Positions 1 through 11,680 of a stretch of DNA of 64,000 nt are shown here, piece by piece (within the stretch, counting starts at the first letter, position 1; each line of letters begins with the position of its first letter). A program made the translations under genes and the position numbers. The notes under the pieces are model-generated. The model searched no databases. It had not been told where the DNA came from and saw only the letters and a program-made list of their open reading frames with translations. The DNA is from Coturnix japonica (lineage: Eukaryota > Chordata > Aves > Galliformes > Phasianidae): the NCBI RefSeq assembly GCF_001577835.2, contig NC_029516.1, forward strand, positions 163,128,495 to 163,192,494. Reading direction: 5' to 3'.

Positions 1-776
1 CTTAGCAGAAATAGCTGGAACCAGAGGGATTCGGGGAAATGATACATTTTGCAGTGTGTCCATATGTGCTCTTTAAATACACTCTATTGCTGCCTTTTTA
101 GACTTTCTTCATATTAAAAGCGAAAGGTAACAGCATAATATCGTCTGTTCTGGCCTCAGCTACATTACTTTCATTGTAGTCAAAGCTTTTACTGCTTTTT
201 GCCTAGCATTTTTTTTTTTTTTTCAGATTTATTATACTGTTTCATTCATAAAGGGTTAATGGCAGATAACAATTCTTATAATAACTATGTTAGTGCAAAC
301 CCATAATGGCAACACTATTGAAGGGGTAGGATGTGTAATGGTAAGTCAGACAGATGTAGTGTTTTTGTGCTTGTGAAGTACTATTTGAAGAACATTATTC
401 ATAGGGCAGAGACGATACTCGCTGAGTTTAGCTTTGTCTATGTGAAGCTCAGTGGATGCTTCTGAAAACCCACATAAGTGAAGTAAAATAGTTTGTGCGC
501 CGTTCTAGGAGGGCAGCTCACAGCAATTCCATATGCATTTTTCTTTTGGTCCTCATGGTTATGTCATTGACAAGTATTTCATACCTGTCTGCATGTTGCA
601 GCTGATAGAATGGCTCTAATACAAAATCTAATCGATAAAGTAATGCGGTGTTTTTAAAAATAGCTTGTATAAAATATTGTATAATTCTTCCTTGAAGTGT
701 GGTAATTCAAATGTAATATACATTTCACTGAATATTACTTCTGTTTCAATTTGGTTTGTTGTTTTTGGTTCTGAAG
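1..776 (+). other. DCUN1D5: DCUN1D5 intron (5' part cut by window edge)
   Basis: No earlier DCUN1D5 exon (residues 1-59, for example the KKCLAWFYEY segment) could be found here. The open frames that run through this stretch into the exon at 777 read intron sequence. A T-run near 210-224 is followed by CAG but no coding segment. Confidence 0.7.
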
Positions 777-847
777 GTCCTGATGATGTTGTGGGGCCTG
801 AAGGAATGGAAAAGTTCTGCGAAGACATTGGTGTTGAGCCTGAAAAT
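777..847 (+). CDS. DCUN1D5: DCUN1D5 exon (first in window)
   Basis: Encodes residues 60-83, with motifs [10 protein letters not shown] and DIGVEPEN. The acceptor AG is at 775-776 and the donor GTAGGT starts at 848. The exon begins in phase 1, inside the Gly60 codon, so one base comes from an exon upstream of the window. Confidence 0.95.
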
Positions 848-3800
848 GTAGGTTTCTTTCACAATACTAATCACACTTTTACCGGATTAGACTTAGTTCT
901 GTGTATGTCTCTTCAGTTCAGTAAGCAAAGAGTTGCGTATCTTGTTTGAATGCTTGGAGTTTTCTTCATAGAAAACTAGAAATCTGGAAATCAATTTTTT
1001 CTCACATACTAACTCCGTTTTTTTCCCCTTGTTTGTTTCCACCAGATTATTATGTTAGTTTTAGCCTGGAAGCTAGAGGCTGAAAGCATGGGATTTTTTA
1101 CCAAGGAAGAATGGTTAAAGGGGATGACCTCATTACAGTAAGAGGGTTTTTGTTTGTTTTTTACATATCAAATTTGAACATTCTATTAAATTTTTGTACC
1201 TGTAGCTTAATGAATCTTGCCCACTATTTCTTACACATTGGCAGAAAGACACAGAAACTCTTGGTTTTTAGGTCTGGTTTCAGTCACCAGCTGGAGGTAA
1301 CTTTGTATTTCATCAGATTGGGAATCTGATGACTTCACTAAAAGTTTTGTCTATCGTAATCAGGTCTTGATGGCGTGTTAAAGTATCAGTTATCATACAC
1401 ATGTTCATGGAGACCTCAGATATGCTTCTGTCTCAGCACCGGTATTTTGAGAAGCTGGTTACTGATATCCAAGCTTCATAGATGAGAACTATTTTTGATA
1501 ATCTGTTGGTTATTGTTGTTGTCTGCTAGGTACAGGTTAGAAGCCATTCTTAATTGCTTAGGTTGAATGATGCTTTTTCAGTTTGTAAGTAGATTTCCCA
1601 AATCCTTCTGTGACTAGGGTTATTTTTGTTAATGCTGAAGAGATGTTCATTTGTGTAACTACTGAGCTTTTGGTGAGGCTTGACTCAGCTGTTGTTTTGT
1701 TATTTATGAACCTTGCAATTCATTAATGTTTTCAAGGGTGACTTGTTGTGATACCACGTTCAGTTAAACTGTATACATTTTTAAATGTACTGTGTAAATG
1801 ACTACAAGTCAGTTCTATGAAGACCTTAATTTTTATATCAACTAAAAGGCTTCAAAGTCAACCAGTCTAGCAGAAAGCAAGCACTGGAGTATGGCACCAC
1901 TTCAGAGCCAATACAGATATGTATTGAGTACGGCAGCTCTTTAGAGATACTCTGAATACTGTAGACTTTTCTGTCTGCACTAATCTAGTGTAGTTAGGAC
2001 CAAATCTTCATTTTAAGAATAGAGTTCAACCTGCTATAGATGTAATGCATTTAAGACAAAAAGTGTATGCTTTACTTTTGTGCATTTCTACATAAACAGA
2101 TGTAATCAAAGCACCTACCTAAGCCTAAAACAGTTACTCAGAGGAAGCAAAACAGTGCAATCTGTGCTAGTACCAGGCTGTAGACTAAGCATCTGGTCAC
2201 TCATATGTGACACTCATAAAGGAGCTGAAGACTCAATGACTTCGAAAAGCATGAATCTGTAGAATTGTGTTCTTTGTGCTCACTGGGAATAGGGGATCAT
2301 AATAAGACTGCAGGGGTTGAGAGACTCTAGGTTCTAATTAGAGGCTTGACACAAATTTTGAAAGAGAAGGATTTACACTATTAGAGCAGCAGGATCACTT
2401 GATTCTTGCATAGCATTATTACACTTTTGCATGGAGAAATTATGTTGCAATTATTAAAAGCCCAGCATGTATTATAAGTGTGATTGATACTACAGAATTT
2501 TTACTTCAAAATGCATAGAAAACAGTGTCATGTAATTGCATCGTCAGCACTGGGTGGAATTCAGCTTGAGGTTAAACATTTGAATGTGTGGCTAATGTGC
2601 AACAGCTGAATTTCTTAAGCTCTTACTGCAGTTTCTCTATATGTGGTCAATGCTTTGGAACATAAGGTGGCATTCCATGTACACCAAAACTTAGTCTCTG
2701 GTCACAGAATCACAGAATGACCTGGGTTGGAAGGGACCTGAAGGATCATGTAGTTCCAACCCCCCTGCCTGGCAGGGCCACCAAACATACACCTTTACTA
2801 GATCAGGTTGCCCAGGGCCCCATCCAACCTGGTCTTGAACACCTCCAGGGACGGGGCATCCACAACCTCCCTGGGCAGCCTGTTCCAGGGCCTAACCACT
2901 CTCCTAGTGAAGAAAGCTGGTTCCCTGAATCTAAAGTAATCATTTGAATGTCTGAAGTTCTTCGCATTGTCAGCAGAGCGCCTCAGCTGTGCAGTTTATT
3001 TCAGCTCTTTAGATGCCTTGTTAGGGTGAAATGAATAGCCCTTAGCAAGTGACTGTTTACTTAGGTTTTGCTTTCATGTCATTGGAGGCTAAATAACTTG
3101 AGCATTGAACTCTGGGTATGTGACAGATAGTGGAAAAGGAGATTCGTGTCAGCTGTGCACTTCACATGCCCACAAAGCAAAATATATAGTTGCAGTGTGA
3201 AGGCTGTCACTGCACTTAATATTAATAAAAGACTGTCCTGGTGCTTCTGTTGTGTTTTGGTTTTTGTTTGTTTGTTCTTTTTTAATAAAAACTTGATTCC
3301 CATTGATCTTAGTCATCTTGTTCATGGTGCAGACACAGAAACAGCTGTGTATATAAAGTAATGGTTTGGAAACTCCTTAGTGCACCAGTGTGAACAGTCA
3401 TTGGCTGGGTCTGGAAGTGGCTTTACATGACACATCCCTGTATCAGACCTCAGGGTAGTGTGTGTCTGAATGTCAGTTGGCAAATAGGTTGACAAAACTC
3501 AGCAATCTTGAGATTTAGCTTGCTTTCATCCTAGTTTTGTTAAGGAAATTACTTTTGTGTTACAGTGTGCCCCAGTGGCACAGTGGTAGGAATGCTGTGT
3601 TGCAACACCGGAGGGCCCGGGTTCGAATCCCCGCTGTGGCACAAGTGGTAGAAGTGCTGCTCTGCTATACAGGGGCTCGAATCCCGGGGGTTGGACTCGA
3701 TGATCTCTAAGGTCCCTTCCAACCCTCATGAGACTATTACTATTATGTATGATAGAATCATGGGGTGGTTCTTACAGGGAGGAATGTTGACGACCTCATA

Positions 3801-6800
3801 GCTCCAACTCCCCTGCTGTGGGCAGTTCTGCCACCTGCTAGATCAGGCTGCCCAGGGCCTCATCCAACCTGGCCTTGATCATCTCCAGGGATGGGGCAAC
3901 CATAATGTCTCTGGGCAGGCTGTGATAGTGCCTCACTACTCTCTGAGTAAAGAATTTCTTTCTAATATCTAACCATAATCTCCCCTCTTCAAGTTTTAAA
4001 CTCTTACCCCTATACACCATGACAAAGAGTTCTTCCCCAGCTTTCCCTGCAAGCCACTTTTAGGTACTGGAAGGCCTCTGTAAGGTATCCTCAGAACTTC
4101 TCTAGGCTCAGTAACCACAGCTCTCAGCCTGTCTGCATAGGAGAAGTGCTCCACCCTTTAAGCATCCTTGTGGCCTTCCTCTGAACCTCCTCTAACAGGT
4201 CTGTGTCCTTGGGATGGGGGCCCACTTGGGACACTGCAGGTGATTGCTCACAAGAGCGAAGTAGGGGGGTTGAATCACCTCTCTTGATCTACTGGTTGTG
4301 CTTCCTTTGATGTAGCTGTGATATGTTTTTCTGAGCTGCAAATGCAAATTGCCAGCTTTTGCTGAGCTTCTCATCAACCAGCATCCCAAAACTTTTCTTA
4401 CTAAGGCTGCTCTCAGTCCATTCTCTTTCCAGCCTGAGTTTGTGCTTAGAATTGCCCCAAATTAGGTGCAAAACCTTGAGTTTGGTAGTTCTGAACTGCA
4501 TGGGGTTCACATGGGCATCTCTCTCCAGCCTGTCCAGGTCTCACTGTATGGTGTTCCTTTCCCCCAGTGTGATAACAGAACCGCTCAGCTCTGTGTTGTT
4601 GGCAGACTTGCTGAGGGCACATTCAAACCCACTGTCCATGTTGCTTACAAAGATGTCAGTTAGTGCTGGTACCAATACTGACTGATATTACCATTAACAG
4701 AGTGGACAATAATAGCTGTTTCACTTTGTATTTACACTTATATTTGAGCAACTTTAACAAAGAGTTTTATAGAAAATGTTGGTATGCTGACATTTGTATG
4801 TATTTTATGATAAATAATTTCAGGTGAGTTCAGAGTTGTTTGTTAGCAATATACGCATCATAGGTTCTTATAGTTTAAATACAGAACATAATTAGGTAAC
4901 AGTTTATTTAGCACTGATCTTAGCTTGGACTTTGTCCTCCTTTACCTAGATGTTACTAGAGACAATAACGAAGAGGTTCCACTGAGCAAAAAGGCTCTAC
5001 TAGCTGGAATCCTTAAATTTGTTTTTGGGTTTTTTCCCAAAGGTTTATGGAGCAGAATCCAGCTGTAGGTAAAGGCTTTATCACCTTAGTGCATGTTGAG
5101 TACTGTTGTCTGCAAGCTTTCAGAATGATTGAAAGATAAGGCAGTGATGGCTATGGCACAGAAAGACTTGGTAAAAGTAGAGTCGATGGATTTTAAAAAG
5201 CTGGTATTGTTGACACTTAAAAGAAGCAAACAAACAAGCTTGTTTACAGAATCCCAGCAGTCATCATTTCAATAAGCTGCAAATACTGAGCATGTCCAGT
5301 GCTCACATCACCTTCACAGTATTTCTAATGCAAATATTTATTTATTTGTTTGTTTTACACTTCCTGGCATTTTTCATGGTCCAAATGTTTTGTTTTGACC
5401 TTCTAACATTGTTTCTTCTCCTTTATTTTAAGGTGTGACTGTACAGAAAAGTTACAGAGTAAATTTGACTTCTTGCGGTCACAGCTGAATGACATCTCAT
5501 CCTTTAAGAATATCTACAGATATGCCTTTGATTTTGCAAGGGTAAGGCTACTGGAATCTTAGGGAAGTTATAATTTTAGTTGTTCAGTGAGCTTGTGCTT
5601 CAGTGTTCTTGTGCTTCCTTTAACTCTAGGATAAAGACCAGCGAAGTCTTGATATCGATACTGCAAAATCCATGTTAGCGCTTCTGCTTGGAAGAACTTG
5701 GCCACTGTTTTCAGTATTTTATCAGTACCTGGAGGTAGGCATTTCCTTGACTGTTAGAATGATGGTGTGCTAGTTGGGCTGTTTCTGGAAGAGATTTCAG
5801 GTTTTGTGTTGTTTGAGTCAAGAATGTTTCTCCTTTTCCTTTCTTCAGGCTCCTTCTGAAACAGCGATGTTCTTATATGCATCACAGATCACTTTTCCTC
5901 ACTCCCCTTCTCTAATCAAAAGCAGCAAAATTCCATCTTAATTAGGCAATAAAGATAAAATTAGTAAAGTCTGTCTCTTTAGCTACACGTGCTAATTTCA
6001 GATTTGCCCTGTTTGGATACGATGTGTAGGTGCCTTAAACTCTGACTGCCTCTGGAAGATTCTTCTCAGCAGTAGTGTGGATGTGTATGCACTGCACAGC
6101 ATAATGGCCTTGGGACGCAGAATCAGTGATAAGTTGGAGGAAAGTACATGTCCTTGCTATTTTATGTCCTGGAGAAAAGGTTCCTGTAGCTGTTCATTAT
6201 GGAAATGCACCTGTGCTAAGCATGCCTCACTTCAGGGCAAGATAAAAACGTAACAGTTTTTGAGGCTTTAGAATGAAGTGATTTCAGTTTTACTCTGATC
6301 TTCTTTCAAGAAACTATTTTGTAATTTTAGGGCTATGGAATATGTGCTGCATAGTCTTCTAAAAACTGGGGAACCAAGGGAGAAATAGCAGCTGTAGCCC
6401 GTTGAATTGGTTTTTAGGAACCAAATGAGGATTATAAATGAGAGAAACTGGGAAGAATGTGCAGCAGCAGTGTCATATCAATTGGCATTGCAATGTTTTG
6501 AAATTGAATTCTTTTTCCTAGCAATCGAAGTATAGAGTCATGAACAAGGATCAGTGGTACAACGTGTTAGAGTTCAGCAGAACTGTCCATGCAGATCTTA
6601 GCAACTATGATGAAGATGGTGCATGTAAGTAATCATAACAGTATTTTCTTTATTCAGCTATTAATGTCAGCATTTTTATTTGCCGTAAAATGTGAGTACA
6701 TTAAGTAGCAGAAGCAAAACTTTAAGGGAAAAACTAATTGTTTTCCAGAAACACGTAGATAAACTGTCCTAACAGCCACTCACTTTCAAACAGCAGATAC

Positions 6801-7433
6801 TAATTTTAGAAGCAGATCTCTGGCATGGCAGTGTACTTAAGCCAATTTATATCCAGTTAAGGATCTAGTAAAGCTGCTTGCTACATGAGAACACTATTTG
6901 CAAGCTAAACTGTTAACGGAAAACTCTTATTTTACACTTAGACATGATGAATTTTAGCTAAACTATAAAGTAACCTATCTGCTGGTACTTAAGAAATGAT
7001 TTATGAGCTGATAGTCAAGCCTACTATGGCTGAATTGCAATGATTATCCCATTTTATTCTGCATATCTAATTGTATAATTCTAGAAGCTCCAACAAGAAG
7101 GAGTTACTTGCCCCATTTTAGAATATACTCTTATATTGAAGCTTTCCATTCAGTTCAGTACACCTGTTACGTGTGTTGTGAACACCTTTTTTCTTATTTC
7201 AGTGTATAGTGTTATTCATACCAGCCTTGGACTGAAGTGACTGTAGTCATGTCTTCATAAGTGTTTGGCTGTAAGGGTTAACACGGACGTTGCCTACGCT
7301 CAGTTTTAACCTCCATATGTTAAGAAAAAATGTTTGAAAGACACTGGCAGATATAACTGAGTTTCTTCCTTTTGCAGGGCCTGTACTTCTGGATGAATTT
7401 GTTGAATGGCAGAAAGTTCGTCAAGCATCATAG
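777..7433 (+). CDS. DCUN1D5: DCN1-like protein 5 (cullin neddylation co-E3), 3' six coding exons, 5' partial
   Basis: Joined coding exons 777-847, 1046-1137, 5433-5541, 5630-5734, 6522-6624 and 7378-7433 (TAG 7431-7433) give 533 coding bases. With one base from the missing upstream exon they encode 178 residues, exactly 60-237 of the 237-residue human protein; all phases agree. The product is the PONY (potentiating neddylation) domain, which in this family holds a cullin C-terminus and the N-acetylated NEDD8 E2 (UBE2M/UBE2F) and speeds NEDD8 transfer to cullins. The D-A-D cullin-binding patch mapped in DCUN1D1 aligns to D195 (KDQW), A219 (GAWP) and D225 (VLLDEF), all present, so the copy looks functional. 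The basic N-terminus that carries the family's nuclear signal is outside the window. Near-identity to human over the domain makes the assignment very secure. MMP13 follows about 34 kb downstream on the same strand, as in mammals. Confidence 0.97.
1046..1137 (+). CDS. DCUN1D5: DCUN1D5 exon
   Basis: Encodes [18 protein letters not shown] and on through KGMTSL. The acceptor CCACCAG ends at 1045 and the donor GTAAGA starts at 1138. The Gln codon is split CA|G across the next intron, which is the long repeat-bearing one. Confidence 0.95.
2703..2940 (-). repeat. CR1 LINE 3' fragment (intronic)
   Basis: Opens on the + strand with tandem CACAGAAT units followed by the reverse complement of the CR1 3' end (GGTTGGAAGGGACC class) and the LPGQ/CCCAGGGC stretch. 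Only the 3'-most region remains, as expected from 5'-truncated CR1 insertion. It lies in the long DCUN1D5 intron between the exons ending at 1137 and starting at 5433. Confidence 0.93.
3569..3740 (+). repeat. tRNA-derived SINE with two tRNA-like units and a CR1-type 3' tail
   Basis: A first tRNA-like unit spans about 3569-3641. Its A box TGGCACAGTGG is at 3576-3586 and its B box GGTTCGAATCC at 3620-3630 matches the consensus exactly. A 7-base acceptor arm (3569-3575 with 3634-3640) pairs at 6 of 7 positions. A second A box, TGGCACAAGTGG, starts at 3637 inside the 3' acceptor of the first unit, and a second B box, GGCTCGAATCC, is at 3674-3684. From about 3686 the sequence changes to the sense-strand CR1 3' terminus (GGTTGGACTCGATGATCTC through CCCTTCCAACCC). 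The order tRNA head, tRNA-like body, LINE-derived tail is that of a LINE-mobilised SINE. It is not a tRNA gene: the D arm pairs poorly and it is fused to CR1. Confidence 0.85.
3750..4685 (-). repeat. CR1 LINE, 3' about 0.9 kb including RT C-terminal region (intronic)
   Basis: Read on the minus strand, it carries CR1 ORF2 C-terminal peptides: a [10 protein letters not shown]...FGMLVDEKL block (from about 4438 down to 4370) and an [20 protein letters not shown] block (from about 3975 down to 3910). The 3' UTR follows. The frame is broken, so it is an inactive, 5'-truncated copy. Its 3' end abuts the CR1-like tail of the SINE at 3569-3740, tail to tail. Confidence 0.92.
5433..5541 (+). CDS. DCUN1D5: DCUN1D5 exon
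   Basis: Starts with the last base of the split Gln codon and encodes [18 protein letters not shown] through YRYAFDFAR. The acceptor TTTTAAG ends at 5432 and the donor GTAAGG starts at 5542. Confidence 0.96.
5630..5734 (+). CDS. DCUN1D5: DCUN1D5 exon
   Basis: Encodes 35 residues in phase 0, [19 protein letters not shown] through FYQYLE. The acceptor CTCTAG ends at 5629 and the donor GTAGGC starts at 5735. The intron before it is only 88 bases. Confidence 0.96.
6522..6624 (+). CDS. DCUN1D5: DCUN1D5 exon
   Basis: Encodes [18 protein letters not shown] through NYDEDGA plus the first base of a split Trp codon. It contains D195 and A219 of the cullin-binding patch. The acceptor TTCCTAG ends at 6521 and the donor GTAAGT starts at 6625. 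Confidence 0.96.
7378..7433 (+). CDS. DCUN1D5: DCUN1D5 terminal coding exon
   Basis: Completes the split Trp codon and encodes [17 protein letters not shown] followed by TAG at 7431-7433. The acceptor TTTTGCAG ends at 7377. The last residues differ from human by a single Ala/Thr exchange. Confidence 0.96.
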
Positions 7434-7690
7434 CAAGAATTCAAAAGAAAATGCAAGTTTTTTTGGTGCCCGCCTGTACACAAACTAATAAGAAAAACAG
7501 AGGATTGCATTTTCATTTTTATGAAAGACTTTACAGTAATTTTTTTCCTTTTTTAAGGAAGTTTTCTTGTTACATGTGATATGGGCATTTGAACCACACC
7601 TCTTCTGAGACTGAAAGTTGGAGTTCTTGTTTTGAGTCTTATGTTTATAGCATTTCTTTCAGAACAATAAAGATTCAGATTTGTGACAAA
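7434..7690 (+). other. DCUN1D5: DCUN1D5 3' UTR, short form
   Basis: Follows the stop codon and contains a canonical AATAAA at 7666-7671. Cleavage would be expected within about 10-30 bases after it. Further AATAAA hexamers downstream, including 10989-10994, could end longer 3' UTR forms. The sequence cannot say which are used. Confidence 0.7.
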
Positions 7691-10600
7691 GGCCTAAAAG
7701 TGAAGAATGTCCCTTGAATGTGAGTGTGGTGTCTATTTCTAAAACCAAATCTTTAAAATTACCTTTCTCAGAAGTGCCCTTTGTTATGATTTACTGAGAC
7801 CTTAAAAATGCTTACCTGGCACTGTTGCTTGCTGGCGGTATGATTGTCTTGTGCAAGAAACGTTAGAAAGTGTGACTAATTATTTGAGCCCTGGGTGGGG
7901 GTGTGTTAACTTGCATATTAAGTATCGGTCATGGGTTGTGCCACAGTTTTCAGCTCCTTTTGGAGATAAAGGCCTTAAGCTCTACTTTGTTCTGTTCTGT
8001 GCTCACCCAGTGGCATGGCATTTAATGGCAGATGCTTTCCTAAGCAGAAAGGTGTAGAGCACACGTGTGGCTGCGCATGCAGGGTAGCTGAAAACTAGTT
8101 GCCTATACTTCAGATGTCAAACAGATACTTTGATACAGTACTGCAGCTTCAAATTTTTACTGCAACTTAGACTTTGAGTTGCTCTGGACAAGAAGTGCAA
8201 TTTATATATTAAAGGGGAAAGCTGGAAAGACTTGGCTTCAAGCTTTGCCTCTTACCTGTTTTGGACTGGAAGCATTCACAGCATGACTTTTTTTTTTTTT
8301 TTTTTTTAAACTCTCTCTTGAAGTTTTTCTATGGTGTCAGAAAGACTTAAATCATCTGCTATTGACCTGTACATAACAGGCTATTAATGTTTACCCTGTT
8401 ATTCGTGAGTTGAGTTACTGCGATTGCCAGTTTAGGCAGTTTGTGTGACAGCCTTTAAATAAAGTAGAAGTTTGTCAGTCCGCCTTTCTGCCCAGGAATG
8501 TGAATGCCATCCTTGAGAAGGAACAGGATTTTAATGTGTAAATACAAGAAAACAAAACAGAAGGAGAGAATGAAGCATTTGTAACTTCTGCTTTATTATA
8601 TAATTATATCATTTAGACTGTGATAATGCCATGAGACTCCAGTCAGTGATCAAGGCCTCACTGTGCCGAATACTTCAACAGCTTGAAAAAAGAATAGGTA
8701 ATGTAAGCTAGGCATGACTTGAAGATCTTTGCCTCAGGGAAATTACTTCTGTTTTGCACATCCCTTATTCAGACTAACAAGTGGGAGTTTCCCTATCATT
8801 AAGGGAAAGCTTCATTCCCAAGAAAATGGATTTGTTTTTTTCGTTTTATTCAGAGATGGGAGAAGAGTGGAAGGGAGGGGTGAAGAGGAAGGAAGAAATA
8901 GTAGGAAGTGGGACAAAATAGAGGTGTGCCCGTGCTGTCATTCTATTAAAGGAATACCTTTGCTACTTGGCACTCTCTGGAGCTGCTTGCTGTTGGGACT
9001 GCAGCTGGTGGGGCAGTCAGTGGTGTTCCCTGGGCCTTTCTGCAAGTCACCTGATAGTACAGCTGAGCATTAGAAGTATGGCTCTGCCCAAGCCAAAAAA
9101 GCTTTGGAAGACGAAAAAGCTGAGGTACTGGCAGGTCACTGTGCTCGTATGGTGGCTAGTATCTATGTGCATGCAGACACGTGCACTATAGCTGATCTAT
9201 TTTTCAGACCTTGCAAAGACTTCAGCAGTTCTAATAAACAGGTTTCAGGTTGTCTGTTTGCAGTGCTGACAATTCTGATTTCTCCCATAACAGAGTGCCT
9301 TTTGTTTGGAAATTGCCCTTCCATACAGAAACTCGGTGCCAGAATGAAAGTAACTTCAAGAGTCCCAAGAGCCACTCGTTGAGTTTCTGAGATGCACAGA
9401 ATAAATATACACCAATTAGATCTGGGGATGTACTGCTGTATACTAAATCTCTGCAAGGGCACTGATTCTGAAATGACTTTCTAAAATTCACTTCAATGAC
9501 TCTCCTAGCTTAGTATATTTAGACCCAGTTATAACTGGAGAATTCTCTTTCCAAGAGTTCTGAAATGCAGGTAGAAGTTGAACATTTTCTAGTGTGGTTG
9601 GGAAACAAACAAACAAAAAAACACCTTTTTTTTTTTAGATAATTGCAAGCTGTTCTGAATTCAAGTTAAACCAGTTGGTCTTAGAGGCTGGTGTTAGTGT
9701 CTAACAGTAGGAATGATGCATCTGCCATCCAAGACGGTCAAGTACTTACAGTCAAGGTGTAAGATGCTTTATGCTGTATCATTCGCATCTCTGTTAAGGT
9801 TTTATCAGTATTCCTCTAATAAATCCACATTTCAGGGATTTATAACTTGGTCTTGCGTGTAATGGAAAATCATCAGTTACTGTAAAACTTGGACTGGGAA
9901 TGAATGTATTTAAACGACTTAAAATCAATATAGTTTTTCAAATTTGAATAAAATAGGATTTTAAGTTATGTTTCTGTGCTCTAAACTGCAATCAGATTTA
10001 TTGTTTAAATGTGAACTGATGGCTTGTACAGTTTCATTGTGAGCTGGTCACTTTTCTTAGCTGTCTGCTTTTTATTAAATCACCCTACATCTTCCTGTGG
10101 ATAAGTGCCAAAAGCTGTTTATTTATTTTTCCTTCTATTTTGTGCACATCCACAAGCCAAATCTGAGTCCAGCTGAATGCTTCCATTAGTCTTCACGTTG
10201 TAGTTTTGCTTTGCTCAGGTGCATTTCAATGTCTCAAATAAGGAAGCGACCCAGTTTTTGCCATATCTTATGATGAAAGTTCACAAGTGAAACCTGCTGC
10301 CATAGCTACAAGAAGTAATAAAAGCAAGGGTGAAATGTCTTCCAAAACTAAATCGCAGTGATGTCTCTCTTGATATTATAAGCTTTGCTTTAGTCTCATT
10401 TTTAATTTCTTCACATGAGTTCTCTGTTACACAGCTAAATTTTTCTCAGTTCCTAAACAGGAAAGTTTTGGGTTTTTAATCTGAAAACACGCAGCTGTTC
10501 ATGGAAAAAGCCATACTGGTAGATCGGAATGTAATATTTCTTCTATGTAAAAATGTGATTTTGAATTAAACAGTCATGTATATTTACCTCTGTCCTTTAA

Positions 10601-11446
10601 CTGTATGTGTACTTCTGATCACATTTATCTTCACTGTTTAACCATATAATTCTTTACTGATGGCTGTAATTTCACATTTCTATATAGTGGAACTTGAATT
10701 TTGCATTTAGATACAAATTTGGTACCGATCACAGCTTTTCCTTCCCCTAAAGGAGACGCTGCAGTCTACAGTTTGGTTGTTAAGGTATTTCTTCCTATCT
10801 TTGGAGAGCTTTGAGCTGATACTTTGATATTGACTGCAAAAAACAAAAGGAAAGGAAAAAAAAAAACTTGCAAGGGACCATAAGTTGAATGTTTCTGATG
10901 TTTTGCTCATTTTTCTTATAGCTGGTGAACAGTTCTTTCAATGCAATGTGTACAAACTTGTACAGGTTTAGCTTTGTTGAGTATGACGAATAAAAGTGTT
11001 ATCGAATAGGGCAGATCAAATCTTTTCTGTCATGCTGCCTTTTTTAGCTTTGGGGTTTTTTTGGTTTGTTTTTGTGTGTGTGTGAATGTATGACTGTTGG
11101 TAATCGCTGAAGGACATAACTTTCAGCAAAATGGGTCTATCTAATTTCTAGCCTAAGCCTCAATGATTTCTTTACTGCTCTGTGCTCCTGCCGGTAATAG
11201 AACCTGATCTTAACCGAGAGCTACAGCAAACATCATCTTTGATCACAGTCATGTTGGTGGGTGTTGATGGAAGGCAGTAAACCTGGTAGTTAACTGTCCT
11301 GAATTATACGTTCAGTCAGCCTTGTTCCAACAACCTGTTGCAAAGCATATGAATGGAGAGAGATTCAAGCTCTTTCTTCCCCCTCAAGTGTTTGATTTTA
11401 GGCAATTATGCATTTATGATTTGTGCCCGTTACCACAAGATACACT
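7691..11446. other. Intergenic or extended DCUN1D5 3' UTR, no gene seen
   Basis: No coding exon is supported. There is a T-run at about 8288-8306, AATAAA near 8458, and AATAAA at 10989-10994. Open frames near 8.7-9.4 kb have no recognisable domain. Some of this may be an alternative long 3' UTR of DCUN1D5, which cannot be decided here. Confidence 0.5.
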
Positions 11447-11680
11447 GGGCACAAACTGGCACACAGGAGGTTCCCTCTGACCACCAGGAGCACTGCTTGC
11501 TGTGCAGGTGACGGAGCACTGGCACAGGCTGCACAGAGGCTGTGGGGTTTCCTCCTTGGAGATCTCCTCAAGTCACCTGGAGGTTGCCCTGGGCACTCTG
11601 CTCTGGGTGTCCCTGCTGGAGCAGGGCTTGGGACTGAGAGACACAGAGATGCCTTCCATCCTCAACCGTTCTGTGATTTA
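11447..11680 (+). repeat. CR1 LINE 3' fragment
   Basis: Sense-strand CR1 end of ORF2 and 3' UTR: GGGCACAAACTGG, ACACAGGAGGTTCC, GAGCACTGGCACAGGCTG and TTGGAGATCTCCTCAAGTC, ending CTCAACCGTTCTGTGATTT. In the short frame 11502-11696 it reads VTEHWHRLHRGCG. It is from a different, older-looking CR1 lineage than the copies at 2.7 and 14.4 kb. Moderate divergence suggests an old insertion. Confidence 0.85.

Noticed and set aside
665-949. 94-codon open frame taken as an independent small gene
   Set aside because: It is a DCUN1D5 exon (777-847) read through into both flanking introns.
3569-3641. A functional tRNA gene (perfect B box, A box, near-complete acceptor arm)
   Set aside because: The D-arm does not pair, a second tRNA-like unit overlaps its 3' end, and a CR1 3' terminus follows. 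A SINE explains all of it.
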